Positions 1-6,160 of a stretch of 9,871 nt of DNA are shown here, piece by piece. The DNA is taken from positions 1-9,871 of the forward strand of contig SDOA01000137.1 in NCBI GenBank assembly GCA_004524595.1. Direction: 5' to 3'. The first letter of the stretch is position 1, and each line of letters starts with the position of its first letter. The stretch is from Candidatus Thorarchaeota archaeon (lineage in GTDB: Archaea; Asgardarchaeota; Thorarchaeia; Thorarchaeales; Thorarchaeaceae). Under the pieces are notes generated by a model. That model had not been told where the DNA came from. It saw only the letters and a list, made by a program, of their open reading frames with translations, and made no database searches. The position numbers and the translations under genes are program-made.

Positions 1-546
1 AGGAGCAAAATCAAACATGAAAAAAGGTCCAGTACCATATTGATCTCTGAATGTAGCAATAATAATGTTCGGAGGCGTGCCAATCAAAGTGATTAAGCCT
101 CCAAGCATAGAGCCAAATGCCAAGGGCATGAGAACAAGTGATGGAGATTTGCCGCTCTTTCGTATCATTCGAATCGCAACAGGCATTAGAATAGCTAGTG
201 CGCCAATATTATTCATGAACGCTGAGAGTATTATTACTAAACCTGTAAGTGTCATTATCTGTACAACTATATTGTCGCCAACTCGAGAGGCATACCTACT
301 AATAACATCGACAAATCCGGATTTTGTCAATCCACGGCTAATCACGAGCACAGCTGCAACTGTAATCACTGCAGGATGACCAAAACCTGAGAATACTTGA
401 TCAATTGAAATTATGCCTGTGATTGCTACTGCTAATAGAGCAAACAGTGCAACAATATCATATCTCCAACGTCCCCAGACAAACAAGATAAGAGTCACGA
501 ATAGAATGATCATTAATATCATGAGGTCTACAGATATTGACTGCAT
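1..546 (-). CDS. SLC13/DASS-family permease, N-terminal part (runs off left edge)
   Basis: This is a membrane transporter of the ion-transporter (SLC13/CitT/ArsB-like) superfamily, whose members move dicarboxylates, sulfate, arsenite or similar anions with a cation. The reading frame is open from the ATG at 546 to the window edge, giving 182 residues out of the roughly 400-600 usual for the family. Hydrophobic helices lie at about residues 8-24, 31-48, 57-70, 95-110 and 115-127. Two family hallmarks are visible: the SAFMNN stretch near 108-113 and GSMLGG...GTPPN near 145-160, which form the first substrate/sodium-binding half-site. The missing part should hold the second half-site and possibly TrkA-C domains, so the substrate cannot be named. 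The start is the first ATG in frame; a weak GGAA lies about 15 nt upstream, so SD support is poor. No neighbour on this strand is close enough to be in the same operon. Confidence 0.85.
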   Translation of the reverse strand, partial: MQSISVDLMILMIILFVTLILFVWGRWRYDIVALFALLAVAITGIISIDQVFSGFGHPAVITVAAVLVISRGLTKSGFVDVISRYASRVGDNIVVQIMTLTGLVIILSAFMNNIGALAILMPVAIRMIRKSGKSPSLVLMPLAFGSMLGGLITLIGTPPNIIIATFRDQYGTGPFFMFDFAP

Positions 547-598
547 TACGTTCAAGATTCCTGTTAATTATGCCCGTTAGAAAATAGGAATAGAATCC

Positions 599-610
599 AT
601 TTTTAATATT
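599..610 (-). promoter_or_regulatory. TATA-like box before the SLC13-type permease gene
   Basis: Read on the minus strand the sequence is AATATTAAAAAT, AT-rich and about 55-60 nt before the permease ATG. An archaeal promoter here would start transcription near 575-580 and leave a leader of about 30 nt. A second candidate, TAAATATATA at 701-710, is a better match to the archaeal consensus but would leave a leader of about 130 nt. The choice between them cannot be made from sequence alone. Confidence 0.3.
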
Positions 611-796
611 ACGTCTTCTTAATTTTTCTGCAATTTGTGGATGATAGGTCTTTGGGGGATTGCACGGATGGTCATTGGAGTCATCACCATCAAGAACGAA
701 TATATATTTACAATGTAATAGTACAATAACATACTCAATATAATCAATCTGAATTGCATGTGTGCATCTTACAACATCCCTTGTTCGTTTCTAATA

Positions 797-1141
797 TTAT
801 TCTTCGATAGAATTCAACTGAAGACTCGTGAAAATAAATCCCTGATGACTCGGATGAATTGCCTTTTTGATAAGGTTGGTATCTACTTGACCAAGCCCTA
901 GAACTCGTAGAATCTCAGTTACGCGTGCATCTAAACCTCGTAGTAAATTGGTGTTCAATTGGATTTCTAAAGGTATGACATCTATTTGATAACTGTTGAA
1001 TTCGACCGTTCGTAAATATGGATACATATCAGGGCTATTCTCCCAAATGTGTTTCTGTTTCCTCGATGTGGATACAGACTGTTCAGATTTGAAATAAGCA
1101 ACTTCAATCTTCACATTGTCAATAATCCATCTACCGTTCAT
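797..1141 (-). CDS. small hypothetical protein, 114 aa
   Basis: I do not recognise this protein. It has 114 residues, no membrane segment, no signal peptide and only scattered charged residues. The middle (about 45-62, VEFNSYQIDVIPLEIQL) looks like beta strands and is followed by a probable amphipathic helix (about 63-83, LLRGLDARVTEILRVLGL), so the protein may be a small folded alpha/beta domain. The ATG at 1141 is the first start after an in-frame stop at 1151-1153. There is no SD, but a good TATA-like box sits about 50 nt upstream, which supports a real, separately transcribed gene with a short leader. It is followed by about 250 nt of non-coding sequence. It could also be a remnant of a longer protein; I see no continuation in other frames. 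Confidence 0.5.
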   Translation of the reverse strand: MNGRWIIDNVKIEVAYFKSEQSVSTSRKQKHIWENSPDMYPYLRTVEFNSYQIDVIPLEIQLNTNLLRGLDARVTEILRVLGLGQVDTNLIKKAIHPSHQGFIFTSLQLNSIEE

Positions 1142-1185
1142 TATAAGTTGTCAAAGTTGAACACTTCTTAGATGAACGTTTGAGC

Positions 1186-1193
1186 GAATATAA
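1186..1193 (-). promoter_or_regulatory. TATA-like box of the small hypothetical gene
   Basis: On the minus strand this reads TTATATTC, close to the archaeal TATA consensus. Its centre lies about 49 nt before the ATG at 1141, so transcription would begin near 1164 with a leader of about 23 nt. The rest of the 1142-1368 gap shows nothing I can assign beyond a weak 5-bp hairpin near 1269-1286. Confidence 0.45.
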
Positions 1194-1368
1194 GGTACTG
1201 CTCAATAATGTCGAGCAACACTTGAGTATTTCTTGGAATTATGTGTTAATTATGTTAAGAGTTTGAAATGGTGGATTCCATCACCAATTAGACTTTCATG
1301 ACACACTTTGTAATATCATCGGATACCTCATCTATTTCCTAAACATTTCATTCAACATTGTACGTACT

Positions 1369-2163
1369 TCATATCTTTTCAAACTTAGCTCTCACAGTGG
1401 CACCACAATAGCTGCACTTTGCCTCAAGTGGTCCCACCCAATCAATTGATTCGTGTGACAATGGGGCGTTGCATTTGGGACATTCTGTGGGGATACGCAC
1501 CATTCGGAGGCCATCATCTACTTCTGTCTTGCTCTGATATCTCTCTGGAATTGCTCTTTGAGGTGCTGGAATAACTTGGACTTTGGGTTGTGGAGATAGT
1601 TCGCTCGTTTGTTGGTGAGAACGCATAACTTTAGCTGCAACTACTAGTATTACAACTAGAATGACAACCAATGCAACTATTAACTGATAGAAGAGTGGAG
1701 ATTGATAAGTGGTTGTTGAGGTCATCACCAAGTGCTCATCATCATACACACCGATATCATAAACACCTATTGTGTCGCCATTCAATGAATTCTCATGGAC
1801 CAAGATATAGACGGTTGTATTGTCAGATTCAATATTGAAATCAACCTCGGGATAATTCCCCCAACCTGAGCCGCTAACAGCGATTACATCTAACATATCA
1901 ATATCATTTGCAACTGTGACATTCACTTCTAGTGGAGTGTCAATATTCAGGATAGTAATCAAAACAGTCCAATGACCTGTGTCAAGTGATACTTGATATA
2001 TATTAGGTTCATAGAGTGAATATGGATCCTCTCGGCGCCATATTGTTTGATCTTCAAGGGTCTGATTTGGAACCAACTGCGTTTGAGCGGAAACGAATGG
2101 TATCATCAACAACGCAACAAATGCAAGCACGAATAGGCCACGAATCAAATCCAACTTCTCCAT
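1369..2163 (-). CDS. exported single-pass membrane protein with C-terminal cytoplasmic zinc ribbon
   Basis: The protein has 264 residues and a clear modular layout. Residues 1-26 are a signal peptide (charged MEKLDLIR, hydrophobic core, FVSA-Q cleavage-like site). Residues about 27-155 form a beta-rich extracytoplasmic domain with N-glycosylation sequons such as NQT, NVT and NTT. Residues about 158-179 are a very hydrophobic transmembrane helix. A polar linker rich in P, Q and S (about 181-215) leads to a cytoplasmic zinc ribbon with two CxxC pairs, C228/C231 (CPKC) and C250/C253 (CSYC). Zinc ribbons of this kind usually mediate protein or nucleic-acid contacts; the ligand and partner here are unknown. 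The start at 2163 was chosen because the signal peptide begins there. The frame stays open upstream to 2562, but that stretch has no signal-like order and would overlap the divergent binding-protein gene. It is divergent from the metal-chelate importer, which may be coincidence or shared control. Confidence 0.75.
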   Translation of the reverse strand: MEKLDLIRGLFVLAFVALLMIPFVSAQTQLVPNQTLEDQTIWRREDPYSLYEPNIYQVSLDTGHWTVLITILNIDTPLEVNVTVANDIDMLDVIAVSGSGWGNYPEVDFNIESDNTTVYILVHENSLNGDTIGVYDIGVYDDEHLVMTSTTTYQSPLFYQLIVALVVILVVILVVAAKVMRSHQQTSELSPQPKVQVIPAPQRAIPERYQSKTEVDDGLRMVRIPTECPKCNAPLSHESIDWVGPLEAKCSYCGATVRAKFEKI

Positions 2164-2212
2164 CGAATCCAACTCATTCTTCTCCAGTGAGTAGCACTTA
2201 TTTATTGATTTG

Positions 2213-2221
2213 GTATTTAAG
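2213..2221 (-). promoter_or_regulatory. TATA-like box of the zinc-ribbon membrane protein gene
   Basis: The minus strand reads CTTAAATAC, centred about 54 nt before the ATG at 2163. It would place the transcription start near 2191 and give a leader of about 27 nt. This position supports the internal start at 2163 over the longer upstream frame, which would begin well before this box. Confidence 0.4.
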
Positions 2222-2297
2222 CAGAATTCACTCCTATCCTGAATAATGGTGTCGCTTTTATTTTCGTTTCTGAGAATTTTCCGAGAGTTGGCAAAAG

Positions 2298-2306
2298 AAT
2301 ATATAG
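2298..2306 (+). promoter_or_regulatory. TATA-like box of the metal-chelate importer operon
   Basis: The sequence AATATATAG follows a purine-rich GCAAAAG stretch that could act as the TFB recognition element. Transcription would start near 2327-2330, leaving a leader of about 75 nt before the ATG at 2404. A second candidate, TTATAG near 2348-2353, would give a leader of about 25 nt. The first is the better consensus match. Confidence 0.4.
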
Positions 2307-2309
2307 TTG

Positions 2310-2341
2310 AATAAAATGGAACGAGTGACACGAATTTTATT
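2310..2341. promoter_or_regulatory. 8-bp inverted repeat, possible operator of the importer operon
   Basis: AATAAAAT at 2310-2317 and ATTTTATT at 2334-2341 are exact reverse complements separated by 16 nt. The repeat begins 4 nt after the TATA-like box and spans the expected transcription start, where a repressor would block RNA polymerase. A metal-responsive repressor of the DtxR type would be a natural guess for an iron-type importer, but the half-sites do not match a consensus I can name. The arms are AT-only, so chance occurrence in this AT-rich gap is possible. Confidence 0.3.
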
Positions 2342-2403
2342 ATTGTGTTATAGAGTGTTTTGGTCATTGAAGTACGGAGTAGTAAGCAATAGGAAGTAAT
2401 CAA

Positions 2404-3498
2404 ATGGAAAAAAACAAAATCTTTGCCATTGTAACAATAACTGTAATTATAACTGCCACCATTGGTGCCGTGTATATTTTCACCCAAAACATGGCACCTC
2501 CTCAAGAAACTGAAACAACAGTCACGGATGCCTTGGGAAGAACAGTAAATATCCCACAACAAATAGACTCAATCTACTGTATAGGTGCAGCGTCCTTGAG
2601 GTTAGTATCCTATTTTGATGCTGTTGAGAAAGTACAAGCCATTGAGCCCGAAGGAACTTTCAATACACAAATAGACCAGACCTATTACCTCATTAACAAT
2701 GCCACATTCTCTACACTACCCAAAGTTGCCACTACTCCCGAAGCTATCATAGCCCTGAACCCCAACCTCATTATCACCTCTACTGCGCAGGATGCAGCAA
2801 CCGCAGACACACTTCAAGCCCAAACTAACATCTCTGTATATGTCATCAACGCGGACTTGGAATTTGGGCAAGCCTTCTATGATCAAATCACCTCTCTTGG
2901 TACTTTGTTTGGTGAACAGACCAGAGCTACCCAGCTCAATGAAGGTATTGCCAATATGATCAGCGACATTGTTTCTGAAGCAACCATTACCACCAACGAG
3001 AGCGCATATGCCTGCGGCATGTTCTTTTATGGGGGAGCGTCATTTCTAAAAGGTTCAGGCAACTACCTTCCCTTCGACTATTCTAATATTACCAATGCCA
3101 TCGACCCTGCTGCTAATGGTCAACCATATACCATTACACTCGAAACACTAATAGCTGCAAATCCCGACTATATATTCATAGACAGCATAGCGCTTACCAG
3201 TGTTATCGATTCCATTAATGGATATATAGATGCGATGACCGGACTAGAGAATGTTTCAGCAGTGGTAAGCAACAAGCTCTATTCGACTATGATCTATAAG
3301 TGCTACGGAACTAATTGGGAAAATCAGTTGATAAATGTCTACTACGTAGCTTCCGTAGTGAACGGGCATCTGTACTCTTGGAATTTCGAGGAAAAAGCAA
3401 ATGAGATTATCCAGCTGTTTTATCCCGGAACCACAATGACCTATTCAGCAATTGCGGCTGCTCAATCAGGTAACGGATGCAGTGAAGTCACGCTGTGA
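2404..3498 (+). CDS. metal-chelate (iron/haem/corrinoid-type) ABC transporter substrate-binding protein
   Basis: This is the extracellular binding protein of a type II ABC importer (Peripla_BP_2 family). It has 364 residues: an N-terminal membrane anchor (about 6-27), a short linker, and a binding domain that opens with the family's typical VTDALGRTVNIP (40-51) followed by IDSIYCIGAASLRLVSYFDA. Further family features are EAIIALNPNLIITS (113-126), TLETLIAANPDYIFID (245-260) and NVYYVASVV (311-319). The layout reminds me of the HemV-2-like iron-complex subgroup. There is no lipobox cysteine, so it is probably held by the uncleaved helix, as is common in archaea. Five N-x-S/T sequons (N99, N142, N198, N228, N283) fit surface glycosylation. 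Cysteines at 59, 204, 300 and 359 could form disulfides. The start has an AGGAAG SD at 2391-2396, 7 nt away. It is first in the operon; the ligand is not determined by sequence. Confidence 0.85.
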   Translation: MEKNKIFAIVTITVIITATIGAVYIFTQNMAPPQETETTVTDALGRTVNIPQQIDSIYCIGAASLRLVSYFDAVEKVQAIEPEGTFNTQIDQTYYLINNATFSTLPKVATTPEAIIALNPNLIITSTAQDAATADTLQAQTNISVYVINADLEFGQAFYDQITSLGTLFGEQTRATQLNEGIANMISDIVSEATITTNESAYACGMFFYGGASFLKGSGNYLPFDYSNITNAIDPAANGQPYTITLETLIAANPDYIFIDSIALTSVIDSINGYIDAMTGLENVSAVVSNKLYSTMIYKCYGTNWENQLINVYYVASVVNGHLYSWNFEEKANEIIQLFYPGTTMTYSAIAAAQSGNGCSEVTL

Positions 3499-3513
3499 TT
3501 CCGTAACAAAACC

Positions 3514-3535
3514 TTTTTTCTCCTTTTTCTTTTTT
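3514..3535 (+). terminator. T-rich tract, possible partial terminator between binding protein and permease genes
   Basis: Sixteen bases after the binding-protein stop codon come three runs of T (six at 3514-3519, five at 3524-3528, six at 3530-3535) broken only by C. Archaeal RNA polymerase can terminate at such U-rich tracts without a hairpin. Since the permease gene begins 29 nt later with no evident new TATA box, this probably lets some polymerases through, giving more binding protein than membrane subunits. Confidence 0.45.
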
Positions 3536-3563
3536 CTAATGGCGACGTTAAGGATCGAGTGAA

Positions 3564-4676
3564 ATGTCAATAACAAATAATTACAATGAACAGGACACAT
3601 TTGACATCTATGAGGACAGCGAAAAAGACAACGACCAAGCCTCAAAGATGTATCAAGGATTTGTGAGGAGAAAACGTCTTTTCCTCATAGTCGGGCTTTT
3701 ACTGCTAATTCTTTGCGTAATATTGGCGGCTCTGAATGGACCGATCGATATACCTTTTCTAGATGTCGTCATGTATATCTTTACCTTTGACACTTCGGGA
3801 ATGGGTCGCATCGTTTGGAACATCCGCATGGTTAGGATTATCGGGGCTATAGCTGCAGGCGCGGGTTTGGCTGTTGCAGGCGTGGTGCTGCAATGTATCC
3901 TACGAAACCCCTTGGCATCACCCTTTACTTTAGGAATATCTAGTGCCTCAGCCTTCGGGGCTTCCTTTGCCATTATCTTTCTGGGCACTGGCAGCAGCAT
4001 GACCTCAACAGTTTCCATCTTTGACCCTTATACAACAACAATATGTGCGTTCTTATTCTCCCTGTTGGCGACAGTGTCCATATTGGCTCTAACTAAGATT
4101 ACACGAGTTAGCGCTGAAACGATGATACTCGCAGGGATAGCCATCAGTGTCATGTTCTCTGCGGGATTATCCTTTATGCAATACATAGCCACAGATTCGC
4201 AGTTAGGCAACATTGTGGCTTGGACCTTTGGGAATCTAGGGAAAGCAACTTGGTCATGGAACATACTTATTCTCTTGGTGCTTCTCTCATGTTCACTTTA
4301 CTTCTTCTACAAAAGATGGGACTATAATGCGTTAGACGCAGGGGAAGACACAGCCAAAGGATTAGGTGTCAAAACTGAAGAGGAAAGGATCCTTAGCATG
4401 GTATTAGCTTCAGTTCTAACTGCAGTTATTGTTTCCTTCTTCGGCATCATTGCCTTCATAGGTCTTCTGGGGCCCCATATCGCACGAATGCTCATCGGTG
4501 GCGACCATCGCTACCTCATCCCTCTTTCCATGATCCTGGGAGCTATCATTATACTAATTGCGGATGGAATTGGACTGATCATCCTCTATCCCTCTGTCAT
4601 TCCAGTAGGCATCATCACCTCGATGTGTGGAGGACCACTTTTCATCTACCTCTTAATTAGGAGGTATCGTCAATGA
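3564..4676 (+). CDS. FecCD/BtuC-family ABC transporter permease
   Basis: This is the transmembrane subunit of the importer, 370 residues with about ten helices. Family signatures are RNPLASPFTLG at 114-124, GLLGPHIARML at 300-310 followed by GGDHRYLIPLS (the coupling-helix region that contacts the ATPase), and PVGIITSMCGGPLFIYLL at 347-364. The family carries iron-siderophores, haem or cobalamin across the membrane as a homodimer. An acidic, hydrophilic N-terminal extension of about 35 residues precedes the first helix and makes the protein longer than BtuC (about 326 residues). The ATG at 3564 is preceded by AAGGAT at 3550-3555. It is possible that a later Met (residue 29) is the true start, but that codon lacks an equally good SD. 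The 3' end overlaps the ATPase start by four bases (ATGA). Confidence 0.92.
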   Translation: MSITNNYNEQDTFDIYEDSEKDNDQASKMYQGFVRRKRLFLIVGLLLLILCVILAALNGPIDIPFLDVVMYIFTFDTSGMGRIVWNIRMVRIIGAIAAGAGLAVAGVVLQCILRNPLASPFTLGISSASAFGASFAIIFLGTGSSMTSTVSIFDPYTTTICAFLFSLLATVSILALTKITRVSAETMILAGIAISVMFSAGLSFMQYIATDSQLGNIVAWTFGNLGKATWSWNILILLVLLSCSLYFFYKRWDYNALDAGEDTAKGLGVKTEEERILSMVLASVLTAVIVSFFGIIAFIGLLGPHIARMLIGGDHRYLIPLSMILGAIIILIADGIGLIILYPSVIPVGIITSMCGGPLFIYLLIRRYRQ

Positions 4677-5443
4677 ATTTTTTCGAAGTTAATGGGATTA
4701 GTTTCTCCTACGGTAGCAGACTGATCTTAGATAATGTCTCATTTGCTGTGGAAAAGGAAGATATCCTATCCATCCTAGGGCCGAACGGCGTAGGGAAAAC
4801 CACCTTGATTAAATGTATTAATAAAATACTCACTCCAGAAACAGGCGCTGTATCCATAGAGGGAGTCGACCTTCACCAGATGCGCAAAAGGGAAATCGCC
4901 AAAATCATAGGTTACGTCGCACAAAAGAGTGAACCATCAAGAACCACAGTGTTCGATTCGGTCTTATTGGGACGAAGACCGCATTTCGAATGGGACGTCT
5001 CCGAAAAGGACATTCGATTAGCTGGAAGAGCACTTCATATCTTAGGCTTAGATGGACTAGCACTGAAATATGTTGATGAAATTAGTGGAGGAGAATATCA
5101 ACTGGTGCAAATAGCACGAGTGCTGGTTCAACAACCAAAAGTAATTCTCCTAGACGAACAAACAAACAGTCTAGACCTCTCTAACCAGCACATGATTATG
5201 GATTTAATCAAAAACATCGTTAAGAAGAACCATATAGCAGCCATCCTGATCAGTCACGATCTGAACTTGGCTATTCGATATTCTAACAAGTTTATCTTAA
5301 TGAAAGATGGCAAGGTCTATGCAGTAGGAGCTCATGATGTTATCACTCCTGAGAACATCAAAGCTGTTTACAACATCGATGCGTATGTGGAAAATGTGCG
5401 AGGGATACCTGTAGTCCTCCCATACATGGAGGCAAACCAATGA
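4673..5443 (+). CDS. metal-chelate ABC transporter ATP-binding protein
   Basis: This is the cytoplasmic ATPase that powers the importer, 256 residues, normal for the FepC/BtuD class. Walker A is GPNGVGKTT (36-44), the Q-loop glutamine is Q84 (GYVAQ), the signature is ISGGEYQ (137-143), Walker B with the catalytic glutamate is VILLDE (157-162), the D-loop is SLD (166-168) and the switch histidine is H195 (ISHDLN). All catalytic residues are present, so the protein should be active. The residue after the catalytic glutamate is Q163, where nearly all ABC ATPases have proline (DEPT). The start overlaps the permease stop (ATGA) and has a strong SD, AGGAGGT at 4659-4665, seven bases upstream, implying coupled translation and matched subunit levels. 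The stop overlaps the methyltransferase start in the same manner. Confidence 0.94.
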   Translation: MNFFEVNGISFSYGSRLILDNVSFAVEKEDILSILGPNGVGKTTLIKCINKILTPETGAVSIEGVDLHQMRKREIAKIIGYVAQKSEPSRTTVFDSVLLGRRPHFEWDVSEKDIRLAGRALHILGLDGLALKYVDEISGGEYQLVQIARVLVQQPKVILLDEQTNSLDLSNQHMIMDLIKNIVKKNHIAAILISHDLNLAIRYSNKFILMKDGKVYAVGAHDVITPENIKAVYNIDAYVENVRGIPVVLPYMEANQ

Positions 5444-6051
5444 ATTCGAATCCAAGACAAAAAGACTACTTCAATGAAAAAGCCAAGGTGTGGGATGAAA
5501 TCACTATCCACGACCTCGAAAAAGTTCAGTACATCATCGAGCTACAGAGAATACAAACTGGAGATAAGATACTGGATGTTGGCACTGGTACGGGGATCTT
5601 GATACCGTTCTACGAAAAATATCTGAGAGATGGAAAGGTTGTTGCAATAGACTATTCAGAAAAGATGATTGCGATAGCTCGTTCTAAATATCCTGAAAAA
5701 AATCATCCAATGATTTCCTTTGTTGTCTCTGATGTTTATGATCTTAATTACTATGATGAATTCGATTTGGTGATGTGCTACTCTTGTTTTCCCCATTTTG
5801 TTGACAAACCTCTAGCTCTCCAGATATTATCTAAAGCTCTGAAGAGAGGAGGGAGTTTAGTAATAGCTCACTCCGATTCAGCAGGTAAGATCAACAGCGT
5901 CCATATGAATACAGGTGCAGAAATTAAGAACGATTTCTTACCCAACATGGAACAGCTTCATTCGATGATAAAGGAAAATGGGCTTGCAGTCACATTCACA
6001 AGAGATGATGAAAGATATTTCATCTGTATAGCAAGAAAGCTTGACGAATAA
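5440..6051 (+). CDS. class I SAM-dependent methyltransferase linked to the importer
   Basis: The 203 residues have a Rossmann-type SAM-binding fold: motif I is LDVGTGTG (45-52), the acidic residue that holds the SAM ribose is D71 in AIDYSEKM, motif II has SDVYDL (97-102, with D98 near the adenine) and a later strand reads GGSLVIAHS (137-145). The region after it has the pattern AHS...IN..H...LP (H144, I151-N152, H155, L167-P168), which I recall from methyltransferases encoded beside FecCD-type importers in anaerobes. H119, H144, H155, C113 and C116 could contribute to a metal or substrate site. The start overlaps the ATPase stop by four bases and has a GGAGG SD at 5428-5432, so it is made with the transporter. 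A role in modifying the imported ligand or building a metallophore is inference; the substrate is unknown. UbiE-like quinone methylation is a less likely alternative given the context. Confidence 0.85.
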   Translation: MNSNPRQKDYFNEKAKVWDEITIHDLEKVQYIIELQRIQTGDKILDVGTGTGILIPFYEKYLRDGKVVAIDYSEKMIAIARSKYPEKNHPMISFVVSDVYDLNYYDEFDLVMCYSCFPHFVDKPLALQILSKALKRGGSLVIAHSDSAGKINSVHMNTGAEIKNDFLPNMEQLHSMIKENGLAVTFTRDDERYFICIARKLDE

Positions 6052-6120
6052 AACCAATTACTGACTGTTAGTGGGACAAACTCGGACACTAGGTCAAGGC
6101 ATCTTGGTTTGATAGTAAAC

Positions 6121-6139
6121 AATATACGGGGGATATAAC
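6121..6139 (+). promoter_or_regulatory. TATA-like elements before the aminotransferase gene
   Basis: Two short AT elements, AATATAC at 6121-6127 region and GATATAAC at 6132-6139, lie 22-40 nt before the ATG at 6161. The first would give a leader of about 12 nt that still includes the AGGGGT SD (6151-6156). The second is too close unless the mRNA is almost leaderless. The 109-nt gap after the methyltransferase suggests that the aminotransferase has its own promoter. Confidence 0.3.
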
Positions 6140-6160
6140 GCAGCTCGCGCAGGGGTAATC

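Noticed and set aside
637..720. Short plus-strand frame of about 25 codons in the gap before the small hypothetical gene
   Set aside because: It has no SD or conserved character, and the gap is better read as promoter and leader of the SLC13-type gene.
1268..1287. Hairpin TGGTG...CACCA downstream of the zinc-ribbon gene as a terminator
   Set aside because: The stem is only five base pairs, lies about 85 nt after the stop codon and has no following T run on the minus strand.
2016..2246. Plus-strand open frame of 76 codons
   Set aside because: It lies opposite the signal-peptide end of the minus-strand zinc-ribbon gene, has no promoter or SD, and has a composition typical of an antisense shadow.
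2164..2562. Upstream extension of the zinc-ribbon protein frame to a start at 2562 (133 extra residues)
   Set aside because: The extension overlaps the divergent binding-protein gene, has cysteine- and aromatic-rich sequence without order, and would bury the signal peptide inside the protein. The start at 2163 with its TATA-like box is better.
3653..4264. Minus-strand open frames opposite the permease gene
   Set aside because: They are reverse-strand shadows of a well-supported FecCD gene and carry no recognisable domain or SD.
6066..6100. Small inverted repeat (AGTG...CACT) before the aminotransferase gene as an operator
   Set aside because: The arms are only about four to five bases and the repeat is not placed near the TATA-like elements.
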